Shown: positions 45,430 to 55,889 of the stretch, one piece after another | Position numbering within the stretch: position 1 is the stretch's first letter | Layout: each line of letters opens with the position of its first letter | Assembly (NCBI RefSeq): GCF_023091745.1 | Contig: NC_068910.1 | Location: forward strand, 88,168,170-88,232,169 | DNA from: Budorcas taxicolor | Taxonomy: Eukaryota; Chordata; Mammalia; Artiodactyla; Bovidae | Direction of reading: 5' to 3' | DNA length: 64,000 bases | The notes under the pieces: model-generated | Told to the model about the DNA's origin: nothing | Databases searched by the model: none | What the model saw: only the letters and a program-made list of their open reading frames with translations | Position numbers and translations under genes: made by a program

Positions 45430-45515
45430 GCTGTGTGCTGTGCTCAGTTGTGTCCAGTTTTTTTGTAACCCATGGACTGTAGCCCATCCGTCTTCTCTGT
45501 TCATGGAATTTCCCT
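45430..45515 (-). mobile_element. Bov-tA/BovB-related 3' fragment
   Basis: 'gtgctcagttgtgtccagtt', 'aacccatggactgtagccca' and 'ctgttcatggaatttcc' are an antisense fragment of the shared Bov-A/BovB 3' region. It is preceded by a short irregular 'tgctgtgc' repeat. Confidence 0.8.
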
Positions 45516-45579
45516 CTGCCCACTCCTCTGTCAATTGCTGGAGCACTGGACCAAATACGGCTTCCCTGACCACTAGATC

Positions 45580-45650
45580 ACTGGTTCTCAACACAGGCTG
45601 CAGAGGAGAATCAATTGAAGAGATTTTGCAAAATAGGAATGTCATTGTGC
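45580..45650 (-). mobile_element. Possible MER5/Charlie-type terminus
   Basis: 'actggttctcaacacaggct' followed by 'gagaatcaattgaagagat' resembles the terminal inverted repeat and start of hAT-Charlie non-autonomous elements. It is short and uncertain. Confidence 0.4.
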
Positions 45651-46440
45651 AAGTAATCTGTTAGCAATTCTTCTGTTTCTTAATAACCTCTGAAAATCTT
45701 GCAAATGACAACACTTAGTGTAGATTTTGTATTTGTGACTCTTGGTATAGAAGAGAGAACCATATTTCCTTCTTAAAACTGTTAGAAATTAGAGGTTCAA
45801 TTTTTTTAAAGCAGAGAGATGCAAGATTAAAACTTCTCTGACTTATACATGGTACTAACATTGACTAGATAAGTCCATAAGAAAGAGAAAATGACTAGAT
45901 AATGTAAGATTTGATAGAGAAAATATACCCATAGTGTACATAATATATTTTTCCTCTATATACATCATTTTATGAAAGTTAAATTACCAAAGTCTAATTT
46001 CTTAGTTGTCACACACATTTGTTAATAGAATAGCACTTCAGTCATTTGAAATTGAACATGCTATTGTTCTTCTAAGGTTTATATAATTAATAATTAGAAA
46101 GCAGTAACATTTACAGCATTTTAAATCTTTAAGTAGATGAATGATAGTGAAATTTAATTAATCACTTTAATTAAAGGAGCCATTAGTTGTACTTCTTTGA
46201 AGCAAATGAATTAAACCTCCTACACATAAATAATATAAATCTAAAATATCCATACATTTTTATTTTAAGGTTATTTTTATACTGAACTTGTTCAAGAGCA
46301 TCTATGTTACCTAGAGTTCACTGGAACCTATCAATGAGCCCAGCTATAGTTGCCACCTGTTTTGATTTTTCTCCTTCACATGTTTTATCTGAACATCACA
46401 TTTAAAATCATTCAGTAGAAATTGAATTTCTACAAAGCAA
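45651..46440. other. AT-rich unassigned sequence
   Basis: No gene or firm repeat. Confidence 0.45.
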
Positions 46441-46925
46441 ATCCCAAGCAAGCTATATCACAGCATCCCTCCCGTTGAAGATACACGTGATGTTAATTTT
46501 TAAAATTTCACATTTTCCTGATGCCTGAAGATCTCCTAAAACAGACTGTGAGTGGCTCACCCAGGTGACCAGGGCACCAGTATGATGAGGTTGGTCCCTG
46601 CCACAAGGGCCCTTCAAGCCTCCCCTTGACTGTGACCTAGTGACATGTGAATGCACCAAGGATATCCCATTAAACCTTTACTTGTATGCCCCACCCAACA
46701 CCTCCCTCACACCAGCTCCTGCCAAAAAATGAACAAACGTTTGCTCACCACCTCCCATGCCCTTCCAGTGCCACGCTTGCCTGGCTGACTCAGTCCTCCG
46801 GTGCTCCTTCCATATGACCCCTTATATAGCGACCATGCTTCCCTCTTCTAGGACCTATAATATAATAAAGTTCTTTCACTTTCGAACACCTGTCTATGGT
46901 GTTACATTTGGCACAAGACTGATCA
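46441..46925 (+). mobile_element. Probable ERV LTR (family not recognised)
   Basis: A GC-richer block with a TATA-like 'ccttatatagc' (46820-46830) followed about 35 bp later by 'aataaagttctttcactttc' (from 46862), the spacing of an LTR promoter plus polyadenylation signal. It probably ends near a CA about 50 bp further on. The start and target duplication could not be located. It could also be an unrelated Pol II promoter-like stretch. Confidence 0.4.
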
Positions 46926-47051
46926 TCAAAACCTTCATTTTTAAGTAATATAATGGTTTCTCATAACAGTATATGAAAAAAATAACAGTATACGTAAACA
47001 ACTTGATATGAATCTTGGATAAACTGAACATTTCACATGGCATATAGGAAG

Positions 47052-48121
47052 ATCTGCTTCATTGACTACGCTAAAGCCTTTGACTGTGGGGGTCACAACA
47101 AGCTGTAAAATTCTTAAAGAGATGGGAATACCAGACTACCTGACCTGCCTCTTTAGAAACCTGTATGCTGATCAAGAAGCAGCAGTTAGAACCAGACATG
47201 GAATAACAGACTGGTTCAGAATCAGGAAGGGAGCATGCCAAGGCTGTATATCGTCACCCTGCCTATTTAACTTACATGCAGAGGACATCATATGAAATAC
47301 TGGGCTGGATGAAGCACAAGCTGGAATCAAGTTTGCCAGAAGAAATATCATCACCTCAGATATGAAGATGACACCACCCTAATGGCAGAAAGAAGAGAAA
47401 CTAAAGAGTTTTCTTGTTGAAGGTAAAAGAGGAGAGTGAAAAAACTGGCTTAAAACTCAACATTCAAAACAACTAAGATCATGGCATCCAGTCCCATCCT
47501 TTCATGGCAAAAAGATGGGAAAAATATGGAAACAGTGACAGACTATTTTCTTGGCTCCAAAATCACTGTGGCTAATGAATGGGGCCATGAAATTAAAAGA
47601 CTCTTGCTCCTTGGAAGAAAAGCTGTGACAAACCTAGACAGCATATTAAAAAGCAGAGACATAACTTTGCTGACAAAGGTCCATAGAGTCAAAGCTATGT
47701 TTTTTCCAGTAGTCATACATGGATGTGAGGTTTGACCATATTGATGTCTCTTTGCTGATAGACAAAGAATGGGTGCTTTTGAACTGTGATGCTGGAAAAG
47801 AGCCTTGAGAGTCCATTGGACAACAAGGAGATCAAACCAGTCAATCCTAAAGGAAATAAACCCTGAATATTCACTGGGAGGACTGATGCTGAAGCTGAAG
47901 CTCCATTACTTTGGCTGCCTGATGGGAAGACCCTGATTCTGGGAAAGATTGAGGGCAGGAAGAGAAGGGGGCAACAAAGCATGATTTGGTTGGATGATAT
48001 CATCCACTCAGTGGACATGAATTTGAGAAAACTCTAGAAGAGAGTTAAGGACAGGGAAGCATGGTGTGCTGAAATCCATTGAGTCACAAAGAGTTGGACA
48101 CAACTGAGCAACTGAACAACA
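47052..48121 (+). mobile_element. BovB LINE, 1.07-kb 5'-truncated copy
   Basis: Sense BovB starting at RT motif A ('gattgactacgctaaagcc'-type text) and ending 'ggacacaactgagcaactga'. It is more decayed than the other long copies, with several frameshifts, and the region equivalent to 'GCESWTIKK' is disrupted by a rearranged patch near 47733-47765. Confidence 0.94.
47062..47735 (+). pseudogene. BovB RT fragments, frameshifted
   Basis: Positions 47062-47295 retain RT sequence between motifs A and B ('KEMGIPDYLTCLFRNLYADQ', then 'CQGCISSPCLFNL' where BovB has C-I-L-S-P). Positions 47481-47735 retain the thumb/C-terminal segment ('NLDSILKSRDITLLTKVHR'). Motif C lies between them in a broken frame, where the plus strand shows 'tatgaagatgacacc' (47359-47373, a YEDD-like reading). 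Non-functional. Confidence 0.8.
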
Positions 48122-48133
48122 ACATAGAAAGAT

Positions 48134-48355
48134 GAGGACTTCCCAGGTGGTGCTAGTGGTAAAGAACCCGCCTGCCAATGCAGGAGATAAAGAGATGCAG
48201 ATTCGATCACTGAGTCAGGAAGATCCCCTGAAGGAGGGAGTGGCAACCCACTCCAATATAATTACCTGGAGAATCCCATGGACATAGGATCCTGGTGGGC
48301 TACAGTATATAGGGTTGCAAAAAGACGGCCACAACTGAAGTGACTTAGCACACAC
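48134..48355 (+). mobile_element. Bov-tA SINE with target duplication
   Basis: Full-length sense copy ('gacttcccaggtggtgctag' to 'gtgacttagcacacac'). The 12-mers acatagaaagat (48122-48133) and acataggaagat (48356-48367) flank it. It landed immediately after the BovB 3' end. Confidence 0.95.
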
Positions 48356-48694
48356 ACATAGGAAGATAAACACTTCTTCCTTTGCTTCCTTACCTTTCCA
48401 TATAGACCACTAAATTCTAGGAATGACTTAATCATCTCAAATGTATTGGTCAATTATTTATAATAAATGACCAATAAATGAATAAATGGGATAGTTAATA
48501 AAAATAAATAACTACTGAGCATCTTTTTCAGGTCAGTGTGATTTTAGGAGGATACAGGAATAAATGTAAGAGATAAGACTACCTATGAATGATTAAGCCT
48601 ATACCACCCAAATATAGAATGAAACAGGCACAGAAAAAAAGATGGTGTGGCAGGAGGATATGAATGTGAAATAAAGTGATTATATTATAGGGGT

Positions 48695-48960
48695 TGGAGA
48701 AGGCAATGGCACCCCACTCCAGTACCCTTGCCTGGAAAATTCCATGGACCGAGGAGCCTGGTAGACTGCAGTCCATGGGGTCATGAAGAGTCAGACACGA
48801 CTGAGCGAATTTACTTTCACTTTTCACTTTCATGCATTGGAGAAGGAAATGGCAACCCACTCCAGTGTTCTTGCCTGAAAATCCCAGGGACAGGGGAATC
48901 TGGTGGGCTGCCGTCTATGGGGTCGCACAGAGTTGGACACGACTGAAGCGACTTAGCAGC
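48695..48960 (+). mobile_element. Bov-A2 SINE with perfect target duplication
   Basis: Complete dimer from 'tggagaaggcaatggcaccc' to 'gaagcgacttagcagc'. An exact 11-bp duplication (attataggggt) lies at 48684-48694 and 48961-48971. The tail has a single CAG, unlike the expanded copies at 39075 and 53734. Confidence 0.97.
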
Positions 48961-49214
48961 ATTATAGGGGTAAGCTTGGCCAAAATATTCAGGTATTTCC
49001 GACACAGTGCTTGGGATGGTTTACAGATATTCTTAGACAGTGATTTCCTCCCAAATGTTGGGACTGAGATGAGATTAATGACATATCTTATAGGGATCCT
49101 GTTAGCCTTGTGTAACCTTTGGTAACCTGAACCAGCTGGAGACTTCAAGTCCAGTTTCCTTTAACCTCAAGGAACCCTATTATTTTTCCCAGGATGCAAC
49201 ACAGATATTATCAT

Positions 49215-49385
49215 TCTCTGTGTGTAGTGTAATAACAAGATCTCTTAGAAGTACCAAGTAAAGCCTTTTTGACCATCTTAAGGAGTTTGGATATCATTCT
49301 CACTGACGTGTAAAGCCATAGAAATGATGCAAGCAATGAAATAAAATAATTCTGATTTATGTTGTTGAAAGATCTCACTTTCTGC
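49215..49385 (+). repeat. L2 LINE 3' segment (weak)
   Basis: 'ttaaggagtttggatatcat', 'aaagccatagaaatgatgca' and 'aataattctgatttatgttg' follow the pattern of the L2 sense 3' region. Confidence 0.45.
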
Positions 49386-49496
49386 TTTTTGAAAGGAGAC
49401 TGGGGAAGAGTAAAAAGCATGAACAACAACAATAAAAATGAAAGCAGGGGGACTAGTTAGGACCCTTTCAGAGTAACCTATTCCAGGATCTTTAGA

Positions 49497-49660
49497 AGAA
49501 TGTGGCCCACAGACCAGTAGTTTCAGCATCACCTGTGAACTGGTGAGAAATGTAAATATTCAGCCCAGTCTCCTCCACTAGACTTCCACTACTCTTGGGT
49601 GTCACAAAACCTCCAGGTGACTGTAATGCTCACTAAATTTTGAAAATCATTGCTTTAATC
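49497..49660 (+). mobile_element. MER5A-like hAT DNA transposon relic
   Basis: 'gtttcagcatcacctgtgaa', 'tggtgagaaatgtaaatatt', 'cctccaggtgactgtaatgc' and 'ttttgaaaatcattgcttt' follow the MER5A layout. Confidence 0.7.
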
Positions 49661-49855
49661 TACAAATGATGGCTTGAGTGAAAAGGTAGCTATAGATAAG
49701 GAGAAAACTGAGTAGAGTTGGTGGGGTATTTTTAAATGGGGCCAACATTTAATACAGCAGTATCAAAATGCTTACCATAACAATGCTCTAATTCTAAAAT
49801 ATACTAAGTAATTTCACTTAGCAGGAAAAAAAAAGTGATCTGGCATCACTTAGTA

Positions 49856-49940
49856 TATTGTGCTGGCCAAAAAGATCATTTGGGTTTTTCTGTAAGATGG
49901 TATGGAAAAATCCTAGTGAACTTCTAGGCCAACTCAACAT
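49856..49940. mobile_element. Palindromic mariner-derived MITE
   Basis: An 80-odd-bp imperfect palindrome: left arm 'gtgctggccaaaaagatcat' then 'ttgggtttttc', centre 'tgtaagatggta', right arm 'ggaaaaatcc...cttctaggccaactcaac'. It matches the Tc1/mariner miniature element of ruminants and sits in a TA-rich site, as expected for TA target choice. It has no coding capacity. Confidence 0.85.
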
Positions 49941-50070
49941 ATGTATATATGCATATATTGTATATAATGTACATAAATATTTGCACATGTGTTTTTATAT
50001 ATATGTGTGTATATACATATTATATACCTATATAATATACACTCATACATGTGTACACACATACATACTT
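49941..50070. repeat. AT/TA/CA-rich simple sequence
   Basis: Alternating TATG/TATA and ACAC patches, a likely source of length polymorphism. Confidence 0.75.
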
Positions 50071-50138
50071 TATTTTAAAAGTCATCTTGATTGAATTGGG
50101 TCGAGATGGATAGATCTAATATAGAATTACTACTTGTG

Positions 50139-50397
50139 TTGCTGCTGCTGCTGCTAAGTCACTTCTGTCATGTCCGACTCTGTGTGACCCCATAGATGGC
50201 AGCCCACCAGGCTCCCCCGTCCCTGGGGTTCTCCAGGCAAGAACACTGGAGTGGGTTGCCATTTCCTTCTCCAATGAATGAAAGTGAAAAGTGAAAGTGA
50301 AGTCGTTCAGTCGTGTCCGACCCTCAGTGACCCCATGGACTGCAGCCTTCCAGGCTCCTCCATCCATGGGGTTTTCCAGGCAGGAGTACTGGAATGA
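50139..50397 (-). mobile_element. Bov-A2 SINE
   Basis: Antisense dimer beginning with (TGC/CTG)5-6 'ttgctgctgctgctgctaag', then 'gcagcccaccaggctccccc', the monomer junction 'aatgaaagtgaaaagtgaaa', and the second monomer to 'ggagtactggaatga'. Confidence 0.95.
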
Positions 50398-51562
50398 GAC
50401 TTTGTGTTGAGACCATATCAAAATTCTCTTGACATGGTTCTATTATAATTCTTGATAGTACATAATCTGTGGTTTCATTTGAATACTTAATGGGAGCATG
50501 CTAACCAATTAAAGGGAACTTCTTGGGAGGAGCTATGATCTCTATCTGATCAAAAATGCAAACTAAATTATTTAATTTTCATAGCAGAACTTGAGCTTTG
50601 ACACTTAAATGTAGCCTCTTATTAACAAATGGTTTATGTAAAGTGTATGTATATAGTGACCTCAGCCTCAAATAAGGAGCTACCTGTTTCTTATGAAAAG
50701 TGACAAATGCATGGTCTTTATAGGAAATGCTTCAGATTCTTAAGAAAGCTGCATAACAGTCTGGTTGCAGATTGTTAGAGAAGGCATTCTGATGATGAGA
50801 GCTATGGACAGGGCTTTGAAGGAAATCTGGGCTGAGTAACATGAAGGAAGTCAAGGCTCACAGTGAGAAGAGCAGTTGTAGAGAAGGGAGGGTTACACAG
50901 GATCATAGTGCAGTCAGGCAGAGCACACAGTCCATTCTAGATGAACCGCTGTGCTTTTGTAAGGGAGTGATAAGGACAAGATTGAGCTGTTAGTCTGGAA
51001 CTGTAGTTTCAAAGGGACTGCTAGGTTAACATGTCCTGGGAAGCCTTTAAAATTGTCTTATTGAGGATTTTCATGATGAGCTATTGTATTGAGTACATCC
51101 TTTGATATTGATATTTAAGACTGAAATAGAAGACTGAAGAGTGTTGGAGACATCTAGAATAATCCAGGTATGCTATGATTTCGATGAAAGGAGAAAAAAG
51201 GATAGATACCAATTGGTTGCAATTGAGTAGAAAGAACATTGTATTGGGAAAGAACTCTTTGAGGACAGAGGAGATGTCTTGCTCTTTCTTTATATACTTC
51301 ACCTAAATCAGCTTTACTTACATAGGAAGTATTAATAATAAATCAACACGTGGAATTTCAACTCTAGAATTGTCCAAAATTACTGTGAAATTAATAAGTA
51401 TTAGTGTTTTTTAATCATATTTTATCACTTTTTATTTTTTGTAAAATTTTCTCATCTAAATAGATATAGTGAGAGGTTGGTTTCTGTTGTGATTTGGGGC
51501 TTTCTTTTTTTTTTAACTCTCACTGATAGAGTCTACAAAACTTTAAAACGTCATCATTTAAA
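50398..51562. other. Unassigned sequence, possible L2 relic
   Basis: No gene. Parts of 50760-51260 ('agaataatccaggtatgcta') resemble sense L2, at low confidence. Confidence 0.4.
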
Positions 51563-51871
51563 AGTCCATCCTAAAGGAAATCAGTCCTGAATATTCATTG
51601 GAAGGACTGATGCTAAAGCTGAGACTCCAATACTTTGGCCACCTGATGCGAACAACTGACTCATTTGAAAAGACCCTGATACTGGGAAAGATTGAAGGCA
51701 GGAGGAGAAGGGGAGGACAGAGGATGAGATGGTTGGATGGCATCACCGACTTGATGGACATGAGTTTGAGTAAACTCAGGAGCTGGTGAGGGATAGGGAG
51801 GCCTGGCATGCTGCAGCCCATGGGGTCGCAAAGAGTCAGTCATGACTGAGCGACTGAACTGAGCTGAACTG
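51563..51871 (+). mobile_element. BovB LINE 3' end
   Basis: Sense copy from 'agtccatcctaaaggaaatc' to 'gagcgactgaactgagctga'. Well preserved, about 310 bp. Confidence 0.95.
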
Positions 51872-53212
51872 AAAAGGCAAAGTTATTTCCTCTGTATGAG
51901 ATAAGCAAAGCTATTTTAATATGTAAGTAATTCTTTTTTTAGTGAAACCTTAGCCCTTACAAAGACAGTAGACTTGAGAAGATATTTCCACAGCAGAACA
52001 AAATCTCTGCTCATTCAAGCAAGGTTGGTTAATGGGATTTTTAAAGGAAGAAATCTACCAGTAACACGTAGTTTACATTTCATTTATGGCGTTCTTTCAG
52101 TACTGAGATTCTGCATTTTCTATCTCCTACTCACAAGTATATGCTGTCATTGTTCTGAAATTTACTTTCTTATCCATACACACACACACACACACACATA
52201 AAACATAGACTTCTCAGAGTGTTAAAGGCATTGAATAAATAAAAAGACAAAATGGAAAAGCAAATAAACAAGGGAAGACCAAGAATTGTGCAAACTAAAG
52301 ATGGTGTCAAAGTCATTAATAAACACATTCACATTCATTGCAAAAAATACTTACTGAGCAGTTACTATGTGTTAGGCACTGTTCTAGTGCTAAAGATACA
52401 ACAGAGAACAGAACTAAGCCCATGCCCTCAGAGGGCTCATATATTATATACTAGATATTTTACAAAATAAGCTGCACTGGATCAAACTCTTGACTTGGAG
52501 ATTTTTTTTTTTTTTTTTTGCTTTAAGTTCATGCTCATTTACATTATAATGTGAATACAGTAGCCTGTTTAACACCTTACCTTTAAATCTTGGGAGAAGA
52601 TGAAAGATATGTTTTTGCACATAACATTCAACTGTATTCCTGAAACAAATGGTGTGGGATAAAAAAGCTCATTTGTAGATTGTTGCTAATTGTGTCTCTT
52701 ATATATATTTTGTTTTGTGCACTGTGAATGAGAGTGGTAAAAAATAATTATACATTTCAGAGAGGGGAAAAAAAAATACTGTCTGGGTGCTATAAAATGT
52801 AATGGCCTTTTCTTTTATAATGTTTTATCATTGGCTCCAATGAATTAGGGCAACTTTCATGGCAGTATTGTGAATAATTAAACCTTCACATGTGAAGCAA
52901 AGTGGGAAGAGATTACAATCCTATTTAAAGGACAAATAAAATATTTTAGCAAAACAAGTGCTGATTACTACTCTGAAATACTATCATAATAGTCATTGAA
53001 ATATTCTTTTTTTTCCCCCCTAAATGGCTCTGGAACGTTTGGGACCTTTTTTCTCCTTTTTAACGTGATTAGAAAATGATCTTGGTTAATACATTTCCTT
53101 ATTGCCAAAAGTAGCCATCATTTTATAAAGTTACTTTCCAAAACAGCTCTTCAATAGCCATGTTTCAACCAGTTGCTTATGGGTATTATGGTCTACATGT
53201 TTGCATTCCCCA
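51872..53212. other. AT-rich sequence with microsatellite and poly-T
   Basis: It contains (AC)n at 52178-52199, an L2 3'-like segment at 52330-52445 ('actgagcagttactatgtgt', 'gccctcagagggctcat') and a 19-base T-run at 52502-52520. No gene. Confidence 0.6.
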
Positions 53213-53520
53213 GAGTTGACATGTTGACACCCTAACCCCGAATGAAAGGGTATTATGAAAGACATAGGACTAGTGGGAGGTAGTTATGCCATGAAGGTGG
53301 ACACCTGTGATGGAATTAGTGTCTTCGTAAAAGGAAGAAAGCTATCTCCCTTTCTGCCATGTGATGATACAAGAAGATGATGACTGTTTACAAACCAGGA
53401 AGGGGACCTTCATCAACAACTCGAGTGTGATTTGACCTGACATGATCTTAGATTTCCCAGTCTCCAGAACTGTGAAAAATTTTTTTGGTAACACCAGCCT
53501 GAATGAAAGCCATGTTCAGG
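53213..53520 (+). mobile_element. MaLR-type (MLT1/MST-like) LTR remnant
   Basis: 'gttgacaccctaaccccgaa', 'ggtgg...gatggaattagtgtc', 'ctgccatgtgatgatacaag', 'aaaccaggaaggggaccttc' and 'gatttcccagtctccagaac' are MaLR LTR landmarks in order. The CAG-tailed SINE lies about 200 bp downstream. Confidence 0.78.
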
Positions 53521-53733
53521 TCCTATGCGTTGGCTACTAAAAACACAACTGCCCTCTTAAGACACTTGCCCGAGGCCGAAGGAGAGCCCACGTGCCACAG
53601 TGGGAAACTTACAGCTCTCCCTCAGCCCCTGGAGGGGAGCAGCCTCACCCACACCCTGCAGTGTTAGGTACAAAACGCTAGCCTCCTTACCTCCACGTGG
53701 GATTCATTCAATTTAGGAGCTAGAACTTCCTTG

Positions 53734-53942
53734 GATGGAGAAGCCTGGTGGGTTGCAGTCCATGGGGTCTCTAAGAGTCAGACACGACTGAGCGACTTCA
53801 CTTTCACTTTTCACTTTCGTGCATTGGAGAAGGAAATGGCAACCCACTCCAGTGTTCTTGCCTGGAGAACCCCAGGGACGGGGGAGCCTGGTGGGCTGCC
53901 GTCTATGAGGTCGCACGGAGTCGGACACGACTGAAGCGACTT

Positions 53943-54002
<60 letters not shown>
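53734..54002 (+). mobile_element. Bov-A2 SINE with (CAG)20 tail
   Basis: 5'-truncated dimer from 'gatggagaagcctggtgggt' to 'gactgaagcgacttagcag', then an uninterrupted (CAG)20. The 12-mer agaacttccttg is duplicated exactly at 53722-53733 and 54003-54014. The exact duplication and intact body indicate a young insertion. Confidence 0.97.

Positions 54003-54004
<2 letters not shown>
53945..54004 (+). repeat. (CAG)20 uninterrupted trinucleotide tract
   Basis: Sixty bases of pure CAG at the SINE tail, with no interruptions. It is not in any recognised transcript. Other Bov-A2 copies here carry 1 to 7 units. Confidence 0.97.
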
Positions 54005-54006
<2 letters not shown>

Positions 54007-54130
54007 CTTCCTTGTGAAATCAGGCTAATGTCCAGTAAAACTTAAGCTTCTGTTTCTCAGTTCTCTCTCTTATGTGTCTTTCTTGCCTCTTCTCTCAAGA
54101 GCACCCCCACAAATAAATTGCTGGAAAGAA

Positions 54131-54568
54131 TTTCTTTTTTTTTTTTTAACATTTATTTGTTTGGCTGCATTGGATCTTAATTGTGTTGTTTGGGATCTTT
54201 CATTGCAGTGCAGAGACTCTAGTTACATCGTATCCTTTGTATCCTTTGCGTGCATGCTCAGTCGTTCTGACTCTTCCAGTCCTCATGGACTATGGTCCAC
54301 CAGGCCCCTCTGTCCATAGGGTTTTCTAGGCAAGAATACTGGGGTGGGTCTTCATTTTCTCTGCCAGAGGATCGTCTCAACCCAGAGATGAACCTGCGTC
54401 TCTTGTGTCTCCTGAATTGAGCAAGCAGATTCTTAACCAACTGTGCCACCTGGGAAGCAGTTTCTCCGAGGAGTGTGGGAGGATCTTAATTCCCAGACCA
54501 TGGATCTAACCCACATTCCCTGCACTGCAACGTGGGTTCTTAACCATTGGACCACCGGGGAAGTTCCT
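54131..54568 (-). mobile_element. CHR-type SINE split by a Bov-tA
   Basis: Left part 54131-54240 (T-run, 'ttatttgtttggctgcattg', 'gggatctttcattgcagtgc') and right part 54461-54568 ('ggatcttaattcccagacca', 'ttaaccattggaccaccggg') belong to one antisense CHR element. Imperfect 'tggaaagaatt' and 'tggaacaagaatt' sequences flank the whole unit. Part of the middle was lost or replaced. Confidence 0.82.
54241..54460 (-). mobile_element. Bov-tA SINE nested in the CHR SINE
   Basis: Antisense Bov-tA: 'gcatgctcagtcgttctgac', 'ctgtccatagggttttctag', 'gaggatcgtctcaacccaga' and 'actgtgccacctgggaagc'. A 10-base repeat 'gtatcctttg' occurs twice at its left edge. Confidence 0.92.
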
Positions 54569-55270
54569 GGAACAAGAATTCCTATCTCAGGTTCTGCTCC
54601 TGTGAAACCCAATCCAAGATACCCTATATTTATACAGGGGGTTAAGTTGGTACATAGGAAGATTCCACTGCTTCTAGGCCTTTCCTAGGCTTTTAAGTCT
54701 GCAAACACAGCTGATTCTTAAAACATCTCACAAACTAAGGACAATTCTTGGGGGTTCCTCATTCCCTTAGTCTGCAATTTGCTCCCGAGTCACTTGTTTA
54801 ACCTTTTCACTTGCACCTCTGGAGACACATTATGAAACTGACTTCCACGTCCTTTTCGGCCCCTTTCGGCCCTCACATTTTCCTGTGTATTGAACACAGC
54901 TTTCAGCTTGTTCAGCAAAGCCAGGCATTGTGCTCACAGGTGTTCTGTTGCTGCCCCCTGCCCTACAGCCTTGCCTCAACTCTCCAGGGGAGTATGGGGT
55001 AGAGAAGGAGGGGCATGAGGTCAGGAGGTGTTTTGTTGTGCTGTGCTAGAGTGCAAGGAAATAGAAAACCAGGGAATGGATCCTTCATGATCAGTTCATG
55101 GAGAGGTTACAAAATAATTAAATTAACCTACAGAGAAAACACAGTAGTATCCCAAGCCTGGGAATCAGCCGCGATAGCTCTGCGCATTTATCAGGGAGAC
55201 CCCCACTCTTGGATCATTAAGCCAAGGGTTGGATTGAGGAAGATAAAAACTACAGAAGCTCAGGAGACAT
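54569..55270. other. Unassigned sequence
   Basis: About 700 bp, less AT-rich than average; no gene or firm repeat. Confidence 0.4.
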
Positions 55271-55285
55271 AGAAAGTCATGGAGA

Positions 55286-55507
55286 TATCATGTAAGAATT
55301 GAATCGCTAGTCTATGTCTGACGCAGGATACAGCATGCTTGGGGCTGGTGCATGGGGATGACCCACAGAGATGTTATGGGGAGGGAGGTGGGAGGGGGGT
55401 TCATGTTTGGGAACACATGTAAGAATTAAAGATTTTAAAATTAAAAAAAAATAATAATAAAAAAAAAAAAAAAAAAGTTGGAAAAATTAAAAAAAAAAAA
55501 AAAAAAA
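55286..55507 (+). mobile_element. Very young 5'-truncated L1 insertion
   Basis: About 220 bp of modern ruminant L1 3' end ('gaatcgctagtctatgtctg', 'tacagcatgcttggggctgg', 'agaattaaagattttaaaat') with a long A-rich tail (55442-55507). A perfect 15-bp duplication (agaaagtcatggaga) flanks it at 55271-55285 and 55508-55522. Two A-runs are separated by 'gttggaaaaatt', either tail heterogeneity or a tiny 3' transduction. Confidence 0.95.
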
Positions 55508-55522
55508 AGAAAGTCATGGAGA

Positions 55523-55889
55523 GTCATCAGTGGATGCTGCACTTGTAGGCAGGATGCTTTGTGGGTGAGAAAAACAGTGTTTACTATTTCACCATGTTGT
55601 TTACCTCCTTACAGCCAGATTATCGAGATTATATCTCTCCTTTATTTGATTACTTGGGGGAAATTTATTTAGAGAACAAAGGTAATAGTATTATCTTTTC
55701 CTGTTTAGTAGATAAAAAGCTCTCAGAACTAGTAACTGATTAAAATTAAATGGACCACTATTTTGTGTGCCTACCCATATAGTAAAGATATTGTGCATTA
55801 GCAAGTTAGACAAGATACAACTTTTTTTTTTAATTTAGGAGGAAGGAGTCCTCAGGGAGGGGTTTGGGTAAGGAATCTGATTCTACTAT
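55523..55889. other. Unassigned sequence
   Basis: Includes a T-run at 55822-55831; no recognised repeat or gene. Confidence 0.4.

Noticed and set aside
45418..45442. Novel tandem repeat 'tgctgtgc'
   Set aside because: Only two to three irregular units next to a Bov-A-type fragment; best seen as a decayed SINE tail.
46816..46870. Host gene promoter and first exon
   Set aside because: TATA-like and AATAAA motifs only about 40 bp apart fit an LTR better than a gene, and no open exon or splice donor follows.
55015..55272. 85-codon frame upstream of the young L1
   Set aside because: Checked as a possible exon; no splice sites or family resemblance, and it ends at the L1 target site by chance.
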